Origin: Candidatus Poribacteria bacterium
Lineage (GTDB): Bacteria > Poribacteria > WGA-4E > WGA-3G
Reading direction: 5' to 3'
NCBI GenBank assembly: GCA_009841255.1
Contig: VXMD01000020.1
Coordinates: 81,394 to 145,393, forward strand
DNA: 64,000 nt
Below are positions 44,791 to 52,812 of the stretch, piece by piece. A program made the translations under genes and the position numbers. Position 1 is the stretch's first letter. Each line of letters opens with the position of its first letter. Under the pieces are notes generated by a model that was given only the letters and a program-made list of their open reading frames with translations, did not search any database and was not told where the DNA came from.

Positions 44791-46302
44791 TTAGAATGTG
44801 CTTTCACGATTTGTAATCGGACACCACCGCGCCATCAACAAGTAATCAAACAACGCCGATTCCGCTTCTGGCGTGTCAATGCGTTTCAGTGCTAAGACGG
44901 CATTGTCTCGGACGTATCGGTTTTCGTCACTGAACGCTTTCGCCAATACTGGAATGGCATCGCTTGCGGCGGGACCAATCTGTCCTAATGCCAATGCGGC
45001 TTCAAACCGCGCTTGTCCATCCTCATCGCTCCCCAACATATCGGTCAGAACAGGCACCGCGGGAGCGGCAATGGGTCCTAAGCCTCCGAAAGCTTCGGCA
45101 AGATAACGCCGCACCTCAACGCATTCGTCTCTCGTGCGTTCCATCAATGCCGGGATAGCAGACTCGGCAGGAGCACCTATTTGTGCCAAGGCGTAGGTAG
45201 CTTCAAGGCGAACGGCATCGTCAGGATGTTGCAATGCTTCGCTCAGCGCAGACGCAGCAGGTTCTCCGACTGCCGCGAGTGCGTATGCCGCCATCCGTCG
45301 CATGATTGGGTCTTCTACACCGAGCGTTTCAATCAGTTCGGGAACAGCGGGTGCACCGATCGATCCGAGTGCATACGCGGCGTTCAAACGGACAGGTTCA
45401 TACCTATCACACAGGGCCTGGATGAGGTGTGGAATTGCTTCTGCACCAGATTCATCCAACGTCCCCAAGTCGTCAGCGGCACGGGAACGGACAGCGGCAT
45501 CGTCATCAGCCAACGCAGCGATGTGCTTTGCCAAGTCTCCGTTGGAAACCGATTGGGTAGCATTTCCGTTAGACTCACCCACCACCCAATTCCAGACATG
45601 TCGCCACGTTCCTTGATGCGCGGGGATTGCTGAATCAACATCTCCCAATTTCCAGTGCGGATCCGTTACGTTCCATTCAGGTTTCCTCGGAGCGTCCATC
45701 CGAATGAACTGGAACTTCATCATGTAGCGCGTTTTGTCCGTCTGGTTTGCTATGGCGCGATGCCAGAGGTCGAAGTGGATGATCGTCAGGGTGCCTGCTT
45801 CGCCACTGAGTGCCAATTCACCATCGTTATCCTTCGTGATACGCGTGTCGTAATACTGCGTTCCCGGTAAGACTGCGGAGGGTCCGATTTGGAGCGGCGA
45901 GTCTTGGGGATAGTAGAACGCCATTGCCCAACGAGGGCAGTGGTGTCGGACCTTCTGATACCCCCAGTAGCTATCCTTGTGGAATCCCTGCCCATCGCTA
46001 TGCGGACGATTCTGATGCGGGTGCCGATGGGAATGCATGGCGTAATTCTCGCCCAGAATACTTGTAAACGCGCCACGGACAGCAGGTTCCTCAAAGACAG
46101 CTTGCAATTCTGGGACGCGTGGCAAGATGTTGTTTCCCAAGTTCCCTTCTTTCTCCGTGAGTTCCTGTGTCTTGCGGTAGATGGTTTCATGGAAACTGCG
46201 CGGCAGACCCGTTTTTATTGTGAGATGTCCATTCACGATAAAATCTCGCATCTGCGCGTCGGTCAGTTTGTGGCTTTCCTTTAGTTGTGGATTCGTTCGC
46301 AT
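44791..46302 (-). CDS. Phytanoyl-CoA dioxygenase (PhyH) fused to HEAT repeats
   Basis: A 503-residue fusion from ATG 46302 (GGGAG 8 nt upstream). Residues 10-230 are a PhyH-type Fe(II)/2-oxoglutarate dioxygenase: the first metal pair is in GFHKDSYWG, the second His in IHFDLWHRAIAN, and the 2OG-binding Arg soon after (TRYMMKF). Residues 260-490 hold about six HEAT/PBS-lyase-type repeats of the form AIPxLIxALxDxxxxVRxxAAxALGxIG. PhyH enzymes hydroxylate diverse small molecules. The HEAT part suggests binding of a protein partner or scaffold. No frameshift joins the two parts; the fusion is in frame throughout. Confidence 0.9.
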   Translation of the reverse strand: MRTNPQLKESHKLTDAQMRDFIVNGHLTIKTGLPRSFHETIYRKTQELTEKEGNLGNNILPRVPELQAVFEEPAVRGAFTSILGENYAMHSHRHPHQNRPHSDGQGFHKDSYWGYQKVRHHCPRWAMAFYYPQDSPLQIGPSAVLPGTQYYDTRITKDNDGELALSGEAGTLTIIHFDLWHRAIANQTDKTRYMMKFQFIRMDAPRKPEWNVTDPHWKLGDVDSAIPAHQGTWRHVWNWVVGESNGNATQSVSNGDLAKHIAALADDDAAVRSRAADDLGTLDESGAEAIPHLIQALCDRYEPVRLNAAYALGSIGAPAVPELIETLGVEDPIMRRMAAYALAAVGEPAASALSEALQHPDDAVRLEATYALAQIGAPAESAIPALMERTRDECVEVRRYLAEAFGGLGPIAAPAVPVLTDMLGSDEDGQARFEAALALGQIGPAASDAIPVLAKAFSDENRYVRDNAVLALKRIDTPEAESALFDYLLMARWCPITNRESTF

Positions 46303-46879
46303 GGTCAAGTCTCCCTTTTAAGGGGTATAAGCAGCTCTTCAAACTTTTTTTGTTCATCACGTGTTTCCTTCACTTTTCGCTAGCTATGTCAGTTAAACCT
46401 TTTTTCACCAAGGTCGAGATGGCTCGACGACAAGGTGTCGCGGGTGGAAAAGCCGAACCCCATAACTGACAGAATTAGGATACCGTATTGACGGTTAAAA
46501 GTCAAAGGAAAATAAGTGCCCATAATGTCGTCCTACGAACAATACCTTCACCAATTATCTGGATTTGCGTTGGATAGGTGTGTCCTGAATACAACCGATG
46601 GTCCCCGTGATGTTCCAGCCTCCCGTAATAAAAATACCTTCACGGTTTTGCGGAAGTATTTTTAAAGAGGGATCTCGGCACGGTTGCGTAGGGCCGGGGT
46701 TTCCTCGCCTGATGTTCAGGGGGCTGCCGCCTTTTAATGATGTGGATCGGATGCATCGGAGACCGTGTTCTCATCTGGACGAGGGGACCTACGCAGAAAT
46801 ACGCAGAAACACCCAAGCAAATACCTCAAGCAAAACGCCCTACGATTTTTGGTGAAGGTATTGGTACAGGTGAATATAA
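46303..46879. other. 570-nt region between the dioxygenase gene and CRISPR array 1
   Basis: No convincing gene. It contains a 327-nt element bounded by a 15-bp perfect inverted repeat, a hairpin AAAAATAC..TTC/GAA-GTATTTTT (46630-46663) followed by no gene, and CCCAAGCAAA-type repeat units (46800-46835) shared with 10.6 and 20.7 kb. Confidence 0.5.
46537..46863. repeat. 327-nt element with 15-bp terminal inverted repeats
   Basis: CAATACCTTCACCAA at 46537-46551 has an exact reverse complement TTGGTGAAGGTATTG at 46849-46863. A further partial copy (ATACCTTCAC) lies inside at 46634. The internal part has no gene. It could be a MITE-like remnant beside the distal end of CRISPR array 1; no target-site duplication is obvious. 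Confidence 0.4.
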
Positions 46880-47134
46880 TTTCAATTCCCTTCAAATGGG
46901 AAAGCGTATCCAAAGTTAAGGATGCGGGGCGAGGCGTTCGTCTGCACGGAAGATTTCAATTCCCTTCAAACGGGAAAGCGTATCCAAAGTATCGGTATAG
47001 CAACAGGCGTTAAGGCAACGCCACGTGTTTCAATTCCCTTCAAACGGGAAAGCGTATCCAAAGTGTATCGAACATGTTAATAAGTGGAGAAAGAATTGTT
47101 TCAATTCCCTTCAAACGGGAAAGCGTATCCAAAG
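46880..47134 (-). CRISPR. CRISPR array 1: 4 repeats, 3 spacers
   Basis: Repeats of 36-37 nt at 46880-46915, 46954-46989, 47028-47063 and 47099-47134; spacers of 38, 38 and 35 nt. On the plus strand the unit starts (G)TTTCAATTCCCTTCAAAC and ends GCGTATCCAAAG, with a TTCCC/GGGAA stem. The minus-strand sense gives the ATTGAAAC-type 3' end that makes the crRNA 5' handle in type III systems. The two leftmost copies lack the outer G and the first has T for C, as expected for the leader-distal end, which fits minus-strand transcription. The repeat is related to but distinct from that of array 2. Confidence 0.9.
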
Positions 47135-47253
47135 CAAACGCATCTGCCGAGAAATCAGAGTGAGTCGGTGTCTGTGGAACACCCAAGACATGAAACCGTA
47201 AGGAAGTATATCCCGGGTCGGGTTCAAAAAACGGATTTACATAAATATCTTTT

Positions 47254-48183
47254 CTATTTTCCAAATGTTGAATCTCCCTTAATAACCGACCACATCACAA
47301 ATTTTTTTCGCTTTCGTAATATGCTCGGAGCAGCAGCAACAATCGCTTCCATTGCCTTCTGCTTCACTAACAGTACATCTACTTCGTCTGTAATACCATC
47401 ATTATTTACATCTGTATTGTAGGTAACATTATTTTCGATAGCACTCCGGACGATTAAAACATCAGATAGATCCACATAACCATCATTGTTTACATCCGCA
47501 TCTATAGCAACTGAAACTTTTTCTTGAATAGACAATCGACCCCAATCCGCTAAAAATGCAGCGTCCGTATACCTTAAACCATATTCTTCCAACTCCGCCC
47601 CGTCATTGCCCGCCGCCATTATATTCTGTCCGCCCCCGGGTAAATGTTGTTGAGCGTGTGATAAACCAAAAGCGTGCCCAATTTCATGTGCTAATGCCGG
47701 CACCAGTCGATTCCTGTTTTCACTAATAATCAACAACCAATTACAATCATCTCTCAATTGATTCGCACCCGGCCACCGCCAACAAATGGGCAGTGCATAT
47801 CCTAAAACCCTATTCGGGAAAATATCACGCCGCCCTACAAACACAATGTTTATTTTGTTCTGTATGTGGTTCTTATCAAACTCATAAGCTCCGTCACGTA
47901 TACTTTCCCATGTCCAATCTTCAACTTTCAGTTTTCCTTGAATTATTTCAATTTCAGGATTAAAACCGAAAGTTTTTTTACCGAATCCATGTTTATCCAT
48001 CTCTGACGCAAAAAAAGACTGAACTTTGATTATCGCCTCACGCAGAAAATCAATTTCAGCTTGACTTGGCGATTTCACATCAGACGACTTCAAATAAGCA
48101 ATCTCTATTGAGGGTTGTGCAGAAACATCCCACAACAAACTCAACAAAAAGCAGACACCCAATAAAATTCTTACCTGATACAT
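47254..48183 (-). CDS. Secreted metallopeptidase-like protein with dockerin, between CRISPR arrays
   Basis: A 309-residue exported protein from ATG 48183 (AGGAG 5 nt upstream), signal LGVCFLLSLLWDVSAQ. The zinc-peptidase motif is HEIGHAFGLSH (about residues 166-176), with a nearby Met-containing NIMAAGNDG. It ends with a dockerin pair (DADVNNDGYVDLSDVLIV and DVNNDGITDEVDVLLV). The plan repeats the N-terminal half of the giant at 23398-26256. Its RBS lies within a few nt of the terminal repeat of array 2, so it could be transcribed by read-through from the CRISPR leader. It has no evident role in CRISPR immunity and may be an insertion. Confidence 0.82.
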   Translation of the reverse strand: MYQVRILLGVCFLLSLLWDVSAQPSIEIAYLKSSDVKSPSQAEIDFLREAIIKVQSFFASEMDKHGFGKKTFGFNPEIEIIQGKLKVEDWTWESIRDGAYEFDKNHIQNKINIVFVGRRDIFPNRVLGYALPICWRWPGANQLRDDCNWLLIISENRNRLVPALAHEIGHAFGLSHAQQHLPGGGQNIMAAGNDGAELEEYGLRYTDAAFLADWGRLSIQEKVSVAIDADVNNDGYVDLSDVLIVRSAIENNVTYNTDVNNDGITDEVDVLLVKQKAMEAIVAAAPSILRKRKKFVMWSVIKGDSTFGK

Positions 48184-48195
48184 TTCCACTCCTTC

Positions 48196-48975
48196 GTTTC
48201 AATTCCCTACGAGCGGGAAGGTAAATTCAGACTCGAATTTGGGATCAGGCCATGTCCGATCGGATGTAGTTTCAATTCCCTACGAGCGGGAAGGTAAATT
48301 CAGACTATGACCGCAACCAGCGGAATAAGATTCATAAAGGTTTCAATTCCCTACGAGCGGGAAGGTAAATTCAGACTATGTGGGACGACCGAGCCAGTTT
48401 GGAAATCCCTTGTTTCAATTCCCTACGAGCGGGAAGGTAAATTCAGACTCAGCGGCATCCAGGTAAAAGAACTGTCCGAATCTGTTAGTTTCAATTCCCT
48501 ACGAGCGGGAAGGTAAATTCAGACACAGAGACTCCCCAATTCAGCCAGGAGAGTGGTCAAGTTTCAATTCCCTACGAGCGGGAAGGTAAATTCAGACAAT
48601 TCAGACTTGAACTCGCCAATCAGCCTGAAGACACAGCAGAGTTTCAATTCCCTACGAGCGGGAAGGTAAATTCAGACCAATGATAGACACTTATAATTTT
48701 GTTTCTTAATTATAACGTTTCAATTCCCTACGAGCGGGAAGGTAAATTCAGACTCGACATCGAGATACGCACACCCCGTGTGCCTCTGTTTCAATTCCCT
48801 ACGAGCGGGAAGGTAAATTCAGACTGGGAAACCGAATCACTCGACACCCTCAGAGTTTTGTTTCAATTCCCTACGAGCGGGAAGGTAAATTCAGACGCAT
48901 ATTCCTGATTTTATTATGCATCAGGAGTTTATCGATGAGTTTCAATTCCCTACGAGCGGGAAGGTAAATTCAGAC
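48196..48975 (-). CRISPR. CRISPR array 2: 11 repeats, 10 spacers
   Basis: Eleven identical-looking 37-nt repeats start at 48196, 48269, 48340, 48412, 48488, 48561, 48641, 48717, 48788, 48860 and 48939. On the plus strand each begins GTTTCAATTCCCTACGAGCG and ends GGTAAATTCAGAC. Spacers are 34-43 nt. The minus-strand reading ends in ATTGAAAC, so transcription runs leftward from a leader at 48976-49240. Spacer six (48598-48640) begins with AATTCAGAC, a copy of the repeat's end. The near-perfect conservation contrasts with array 1 and indicates the active array. Confidence 0.97.
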
Positions 48976-49208
48976 TCACCCTTTTTCCGACCCAGACAGG
49001 CCGTGGGTGCGTATATCCTAAAACCAAACGCGAACTGCGCGGGGCTTTTTTTTTCTCAAAATTGCCCCTAAAATCCCACGAACCCTTATCAACATTGACC
49101 CAAACGCGATTTTTTAGCAAAAGTGGCTTCAAAGTCAGACCACCACTGGGTTCTTGGACAATTTATGCCGCGTTCGCACCGGCTCAGCGAATCGCGTTTG
49201 TTTTTACA

Positions 49209-49237
49209 AGTATACCCTAAATTTGCACATAAGTCAA
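49209..49237 (-). promoter_or_regulatory. Leader promoter driving CRISPR array 2
   Basis: Minus strand TTGACT (49232-49237), 17-nt spacer, TATACT (49209-49214). The predicted start lies near 49202, giving a leader RNA of about 225 nt before the first repeat. Confidence 0.7.
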
Positions 49238-49324
49238 ACTTTTTTATGCTTTTTTACCCACAGATGGACAAAACGAGTAACAATCTGAAAAAACATTGCC
49301 ATGAACACCTACCAAAGCAATAGA

Positions 49325-49362
49325 ATTTGCGTGGATAGGCACACATGCACATCCACGCAAAT
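49325..49362. terminator. 12-bp perfect inverted repeat after cas1
   Basis: ATTTGCGTGGAT (49325-49336) and ATCCACGCAAAT (49351-49362) form a 12-bp stem with a 14-nt loop, 14 nt past the cas1 stop. It is suitable as a transcript end for cas1, though no T-run follows. A related sequence ATTTGCGTTGGATAGG lies at about 46559-46574. Confidence 0.55.
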
Positions 49363-49376
49363 GAATACCATCCGCT

Positions 49377-50369
49377 TTAGCTACGAATCAGAAACGGTTT
49401 ATAGTCCGGATCCTCACCCGTAACGACGCGAGCCAAATGCCTAACCTGAAGTTCAATACAACGGAGGTAGGTCGTTTTCTCGTTGCGTGTCGGGTGCTGG
49501 AAGGTCTGTTGCATCCGCCCATAGTATCCCGTCAGGAATCGATCCAATGCTTCCTTCGTGAAACGGATGCCTTTGTTCGTCTGCTCGAAATCCTCTGGAC
49601 GGACGCGATTGTTGTTGATCAACGAAAGCACATATCCATCGACAATGATCTGGCGAAATTCCTCCATCACATCGGAGGCAAGTGCGGCATGTCCATGCTT
49701 CGGTTGATGGAAATATCCGCAGTATGGATCCAACCCAACGACGTTGGCGAAGGCGTAAACATGGTTATGTAGGAGCGTGTAGCCGAGTGAAAGCATGGCG
49801 TTAATTGGGTCCGGCGGCGGTCGGAACTGTCGAGTTGTGAAGTTCCAATCGCGGACCAGAAATTGTCGGAACGCCCGGTAATGTGCCGCTGTACCCGTGC
49901 CTTCATATCCGAGAAGCGATTCCAGATTCTTGGCGAGTTCCAGCTTCTCTAAGGTTTGACGCGTCGCGCGTAGCGCTGATTTCACATCGGCATTCTGGGA
50001 ACGTTGCCGTTGGGAGAACCGGATAGCGTTCGTGAGTTTACCTCGGACGAAACATTTCGCTAATTCGAGACACCGTTGCGGATCCGATGCGACGGCGTAT
50101 TGATGCTGTCGCACAAGCGTATCCTTGGCGTAACGGGGCTGAAGTTTTCCCTTGTATTTCCCCTGTGAAGAGAGGAAAGAGACAGGTATACTTTTATCGA
50201 GTAGGTATCCCATCGTCGGTGTTGTGATGTGTCCATTGCCGAAGATAACAACTTCGTCGAGGTGGACAATCGGAATTTCCTGAAGCACATCGCGTTTTTT
50301 TTTCACGACGATCTGGTTTCCAGATTTGTGAAGAACTGCGCCTTGTTGGGTAATGTATAGAATTGCCAT
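49377..50369 (-). CDS. cas1: CRISPR integrase Cas1
   Basis: A 330-residue Cas1, the metal-dependent integrase that inserts new spacers with Cas2. The N-terminal beta-domain (AILYITQQGAVLHKSGNQIV) is followed by the helical catalytic domain. The expected metal ligands are visible as the Glu in LLGYEGTGTAAHY, the His in QPKHGHAALASDVMEEFR and the Asp soon after it. Length is normal. GGAGG lies 6 nt before the ATG. It is transcribed toward the leader and array. Unusually it is divergent from cas2 with a 534-nt gap, and a diverged C-terminal fragment of another cas1 lies at 52676-52789. Confidence 0.96.
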   Translation of the reverse strand: MAILYITQQGAVLHKSGNQIVVKKKRDVLQEIPIVHLDEVVIFGNGHITTPTMGYLLDKSIPVSFLSSQGKYKGKLQPRYAKDTLVRQHQYAVASDPQRCLELAKCFVRGKLTNAIRFSQRQRSQNADVKSALRATRQTLEKLELAKNLESLLGYEGTGTAAHYRAFRQFLVRDWNFTTRQFRPPPDPINAMLSLGYTLLHNHVYAFANVVGLDPYCGYFHQPKHGHAALASDVMEEFRQIIVDGYVLSLINNNRVRPEDFEQTNKGIRFTKEALDRFLTGYYGRMQQTFQHPTRNEKTTYLRCIELQVRHLARVVTGEDPDYKPFLIRS

Positions 50370-50903
50370 CTGTTACCTCCTACGTACATTTTATACGAAG
50401 ATTCGTTTTTTATATTAAAGTTTGGACAATTAGAGTTGCGTGTAAGTTGAGTTTTCAAGGCCTCCCTATTTTTCTCAGTGTTTACCACAGGCTCCCATGC
50501 TTTGAGAAAAAGATATGAAGGCACCAAAAAACGCAGCCCCGGCGGGGAAACCCAATGTGTGTATCTCAAAATTGTCCAAAGCTTAGTTTTTATATCGGAT
50601 ACGGCTATCAGAAACTGTGGAATTGTTTTGAGGTAATTAAAAAGGATACGAAACATTGATCGGACGCTTGTATAGAGTCTGCAATCGGTAAAAAGGATAG
50701 TAAAAAATTAAAAAAGATGAAAATTTTTCAGACTTACAATTTTTTATCAAAATCGGGTTTACGTAAAAATAGGTTTGACACCCACCCTAAAAATTATTAA
50801 AATAAAGAGGTGAGTAAAAATGTAAAATGTCAACAAAACCTATAGGACTCACGCATTTCTTCTTAAAGTCACCCTGATAAGTCGGATTTAGAGGGTTTAA
50901 AGC
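50370..50903. other. 534-nt divergent intergenic region between cas1 and cas2
   Basis: AT-rich and without a supported gene; the open frame overlapping the cas1 start region is not convincing. It contains the cas2 promoter. Just after it comes AGAGGTGAGTAAAA followed by ATG-TAA, a start-stop pair, and a possible 16-residue frame starting at 50827. The cas1-side promoter is not clear. Confidence 0.5.
50775..50803 (+). promoter_or_regulatory. Promoter of the cas2-SWIM operon
   Basis: TTGACA (50775-50780), 17 nt, TAAAAT (50798-50803), about 100 nt ahead of cas2. Confidence 0.65.
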
Positions 50904-51212
50904 GTGGAAATTATCACTGAAATGGAGGGCAATCGGGTGTTCTATGTTATCTCTTACGATATTCCAGACAACCGGCGGCGCAATCAACTCGCCAAAGTCC
51001 TTAAAGGGTTCGGAACGCGCGTCCAATACAGTGTGTTTGAAGCACATCTAACCCGCTCCCAATTTGAGGAAATGAAGCACGCCGTTGCACGCGTCATTGA
51101 AACTGCTGAAGACTCCGTGCGCTACTATGCTCTCTGTCGTGCATGCACCCCGCGCATTGAAGTGCCTGCCCTCGGAGATGTAACATCGGATCCGCAAACG
51201 ATTGTAGTTTGA
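50904..51212 (+). CDS. cas2: CRISPR adaptation protein Cas2
   Basis: A 102-residue Cas2 with the ferredoxin-like start VFYVISYDIPDNRRRNQLAKVLKGFGTRVQYSVFEA, here split as VFYVISYDIPDNRRR and VLKGFGTRVQYSVFEA; the Asp of YDIPD is the conserved metal residue. It bridges two Cas1 dimers in the integrase complex. GTG 50904 (GAGGG 8 nt upstream) and ATG 50922 are both possible starts. The stop codon is separated by a single nucleotide from the ATG of the SWIM-domain gene. Unlike most loci, cas2 is divergent from cas1. Confidence 0.95.
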   Translation: MEIITEMEGNRVFYVISYDIPDNRRRNQLAKVLKGFGTRVQYSVFEAHLTRSQFEEMKHAVARVIETAEDSVRYYALCRACTPRIEVPALGDVTSDPQTIVV

Positions 51213-51213
51213 T

Positions 51214-52665
51214 ATGCAACATCCTCACCTGACGCTCGATCACATTCGGCAACGGTGTACACCGCAGAGTTTCACGCGCGGGATGGAATATTTTCATGAC
51301 GGCGCGATCAGCAATCCAGTTTTTCACGGTTACGCCTTGTCGGCGGCATGCCACGGGACAGACAGAGACCCGTATCGCGTCTCTGTGGAATTGATGCCGA
51401 CCGGGATCGCCGCGACTGAGTGTTCCTGCCTCTATGATGGCGACTTTGGCGGCTACGGCGATTGTAAGCATATCGTCGCGCTTTTGTTGACGTATCTCTA
51501 TACACCGGAGATTATCTGTTCTATTGACTCCTTAATCACTATGCTCTCCGAAAAACCAAGGGAGCGTCTTTTACACATTCTCTCAGAGGTGCTAATCCGA
51601 GCACCAGACGTAGCTCCCGTCGTGCAAGTCTATGCGGATATGACAGAAGGGGCGGAATCAGGAACTGCGGCTACAGTGGATGAACCCACAAATTGCCCTG
51701 CATTCACAGCATACCGGGAACGGATTGACTGCATTTTCGGACCCGATTTTTTGGAACAGCATCAACTTCAGAAAGTCCTCGCTCAACTTGAAGGATTGGC
51801 ACAGCAAGCAGAATCGCTTTCACACCTCGGGGAGACGGAATTCGCCCTGTCCATCCTTCACGCCTTGATACACCAATCTATCGTCCGGTATCCCGACACA
51901 CTCCAGAAGCAGGAATTACCGAGATTCGTCAAGCAGTGCGCAACGACCTTTGCCGAGCTCGCCAGAGACGCACAAGAATTGACTTCCATCGGCCACGGGA
52001 TAGAAACTATACCGATTCCCTTCCGTGAACACTACCAGATGTTGTTGGAACTGAGTTTCAATGCAGACCCCGTCTTCACACCACTTCTGACACAGTTGCT
52101 TCAAGAGTGCTGCACCATCGAAGACGCAGCAGATTTACAAGCGACAATTGAGCAACGTCTCGATGAAAGTTCTGATCGGCAGGCGCATGTTCAACTCCTT
52201 TTTGCATACTACCTCCAGGCAGGTAGGATCGGGGAGTGCCTCCGACTTGCTCGACGTGAAGGGGAAAATTATCTCCTGATCCATACGCTCTTCACACACC
52301 AGCACGACGCTGCCGCATGGCGGGGACTTAAAACACACCCGCTCTCTGTTGATGAGTATTGGAGCCTTTTGGAAAGCCCAATTGCCACGCGTATCCAAGG
52401 ATTTACGGAGACATTGCTCAGGATCATCAGCGACTCCCAGCCGGACAGTGCTATTGCACTGTATGACAGACTGATTGAAAAGACGGTCGGTTTTCGAAGA
52501 CGGGAGGATTACGAAAAAACTCGGGACTATTTGACCGATTTACAGGCACTCTATATGCACTCCGATCAAGAAAATCAGTGGACTCTCTATCTGACGGACT
52601 TCCGAAAACGGCATGCACGTAAACGCTTGCTGCTCCAAATAATTGATGCCCAGCACGCCACCTAA
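51214..52665 (+). CDS. SWIM zinc-finger protein, co-operonic with cas2
   Basis: A 483-residue protein. Near the N-terminus is a SWIM finger, CSC at residues 70-72 and CKH at 84-86 (CxC-x11-CxH), in the setting PTGIAATECSCLYD. The remainder is helical, with a linker around residues 135-170, and shows no nuclease motif. SWIM domains bind DNA or protein and occur in transposases and in SWI2/SNF2-associated proteins. The start lies 1 nt after the cas2 stop, so the two are translated from one transcript. I know of no standard Cas family with this layout; an accessory adaptation or regulatory role is inferred from position only. A cas1 remnant follows directly. Confidence 0.82.
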   Translation: MQHPHLTLDHIRQRCTPQSFTRGMEYFHDGAISNPVFHGYALSAACHGTDRDPYRVSVELMPTGIAATECSCLYDGDFGGYGDCKHIVALLLTYLYTPEIICSIDSLITMLSEKPRERLLHILSEVLIRAPDVAPVVQVYADMTEGAESGTAATVDEPTNCPAFTAYRERIDCIFGPDFLEQHQLQKVLAQLEGLAQQAESLSHLGETEFALSILHALIHQSIVRYPDTLQKQELPRFVKQCATTFAELARDAQELTSIGHGIETIPIPFREHYQMLLELSFNADPVFTPLLTQLLQECCTIEDAADLQATIEQRLDESSDRQAHVQLLFAYYLQAGRIGECLRLARREGENYLLIHTLFTHQHDAAAWRGLKTHPLSVDEYWSLLESPIATRIQGFTETLLRIISDSQPDSAIALYDRLIEKTVGFRRREDYEKTRDYLTDLQALYMHSDQENQWTLYLTDFRKRHARKRLLLQIIDAQHAT

Positions 52666-52675
52666 CCCGACACAC

Positions 52676-52789
52676 AACGAGAAAACCACCTATCTACGCT
52701 GTATTGAACTCCAGGTCCGGCATCTGGCGCACGTGATGGCAGGTAAAGCCCCGCATACAAACCCTTCCGCATTCGGAGTTAAAGCCTGA
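52676..52789 (+). pseudogene. 3' remnant of a second cas1
   Basis: Thirty-seven codons ending in TGA encode NEKTTYLRCIELQVRHLA followed by divergent sequence. The first 18 residues are identical to the C-terminal region of the intact Cas1. At nucleotide level 9 of those 18 codons differ, all silently. So this is not a recent copy but the tail of an older homologous cas1. It follows the SWIM gene in the same direction as cas2. Confidence 0.88.
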
Positions 52790-52812
52790 ATGCGCGATAC
52801 ATCACATAAAAC

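Larger units (their letters stand above)
48976..49376 (-). promoter_or_regulatory. CRISPR leader region of array 2
   Basis: A gene-free 400-nt region between array 2 and the cas1 stop. It holds a strong leftward promoter (49209-49237) and three copies of CAAACGCGA (49025-49033, 49101-49109, and inverted 49192-49200). It also has an A/T-rich run next to the GC block GCCCCGCGC, and a 12-bp perfect inverted repeat near the cas1 end. Confidence 0.7.

Noticed and set aside
47040..47264. 74-codon minus-strand frame
   Set aside because: It reads through two CRISPR repeats and their spacer and overlaps the peptidase stop; no RBS.
50303..50656. 117-codon minus-strand frame over the cas1 start
   Set aside because: It overlaps the cas1 start in another frame, has no RBS, and its composition looks non-coding.
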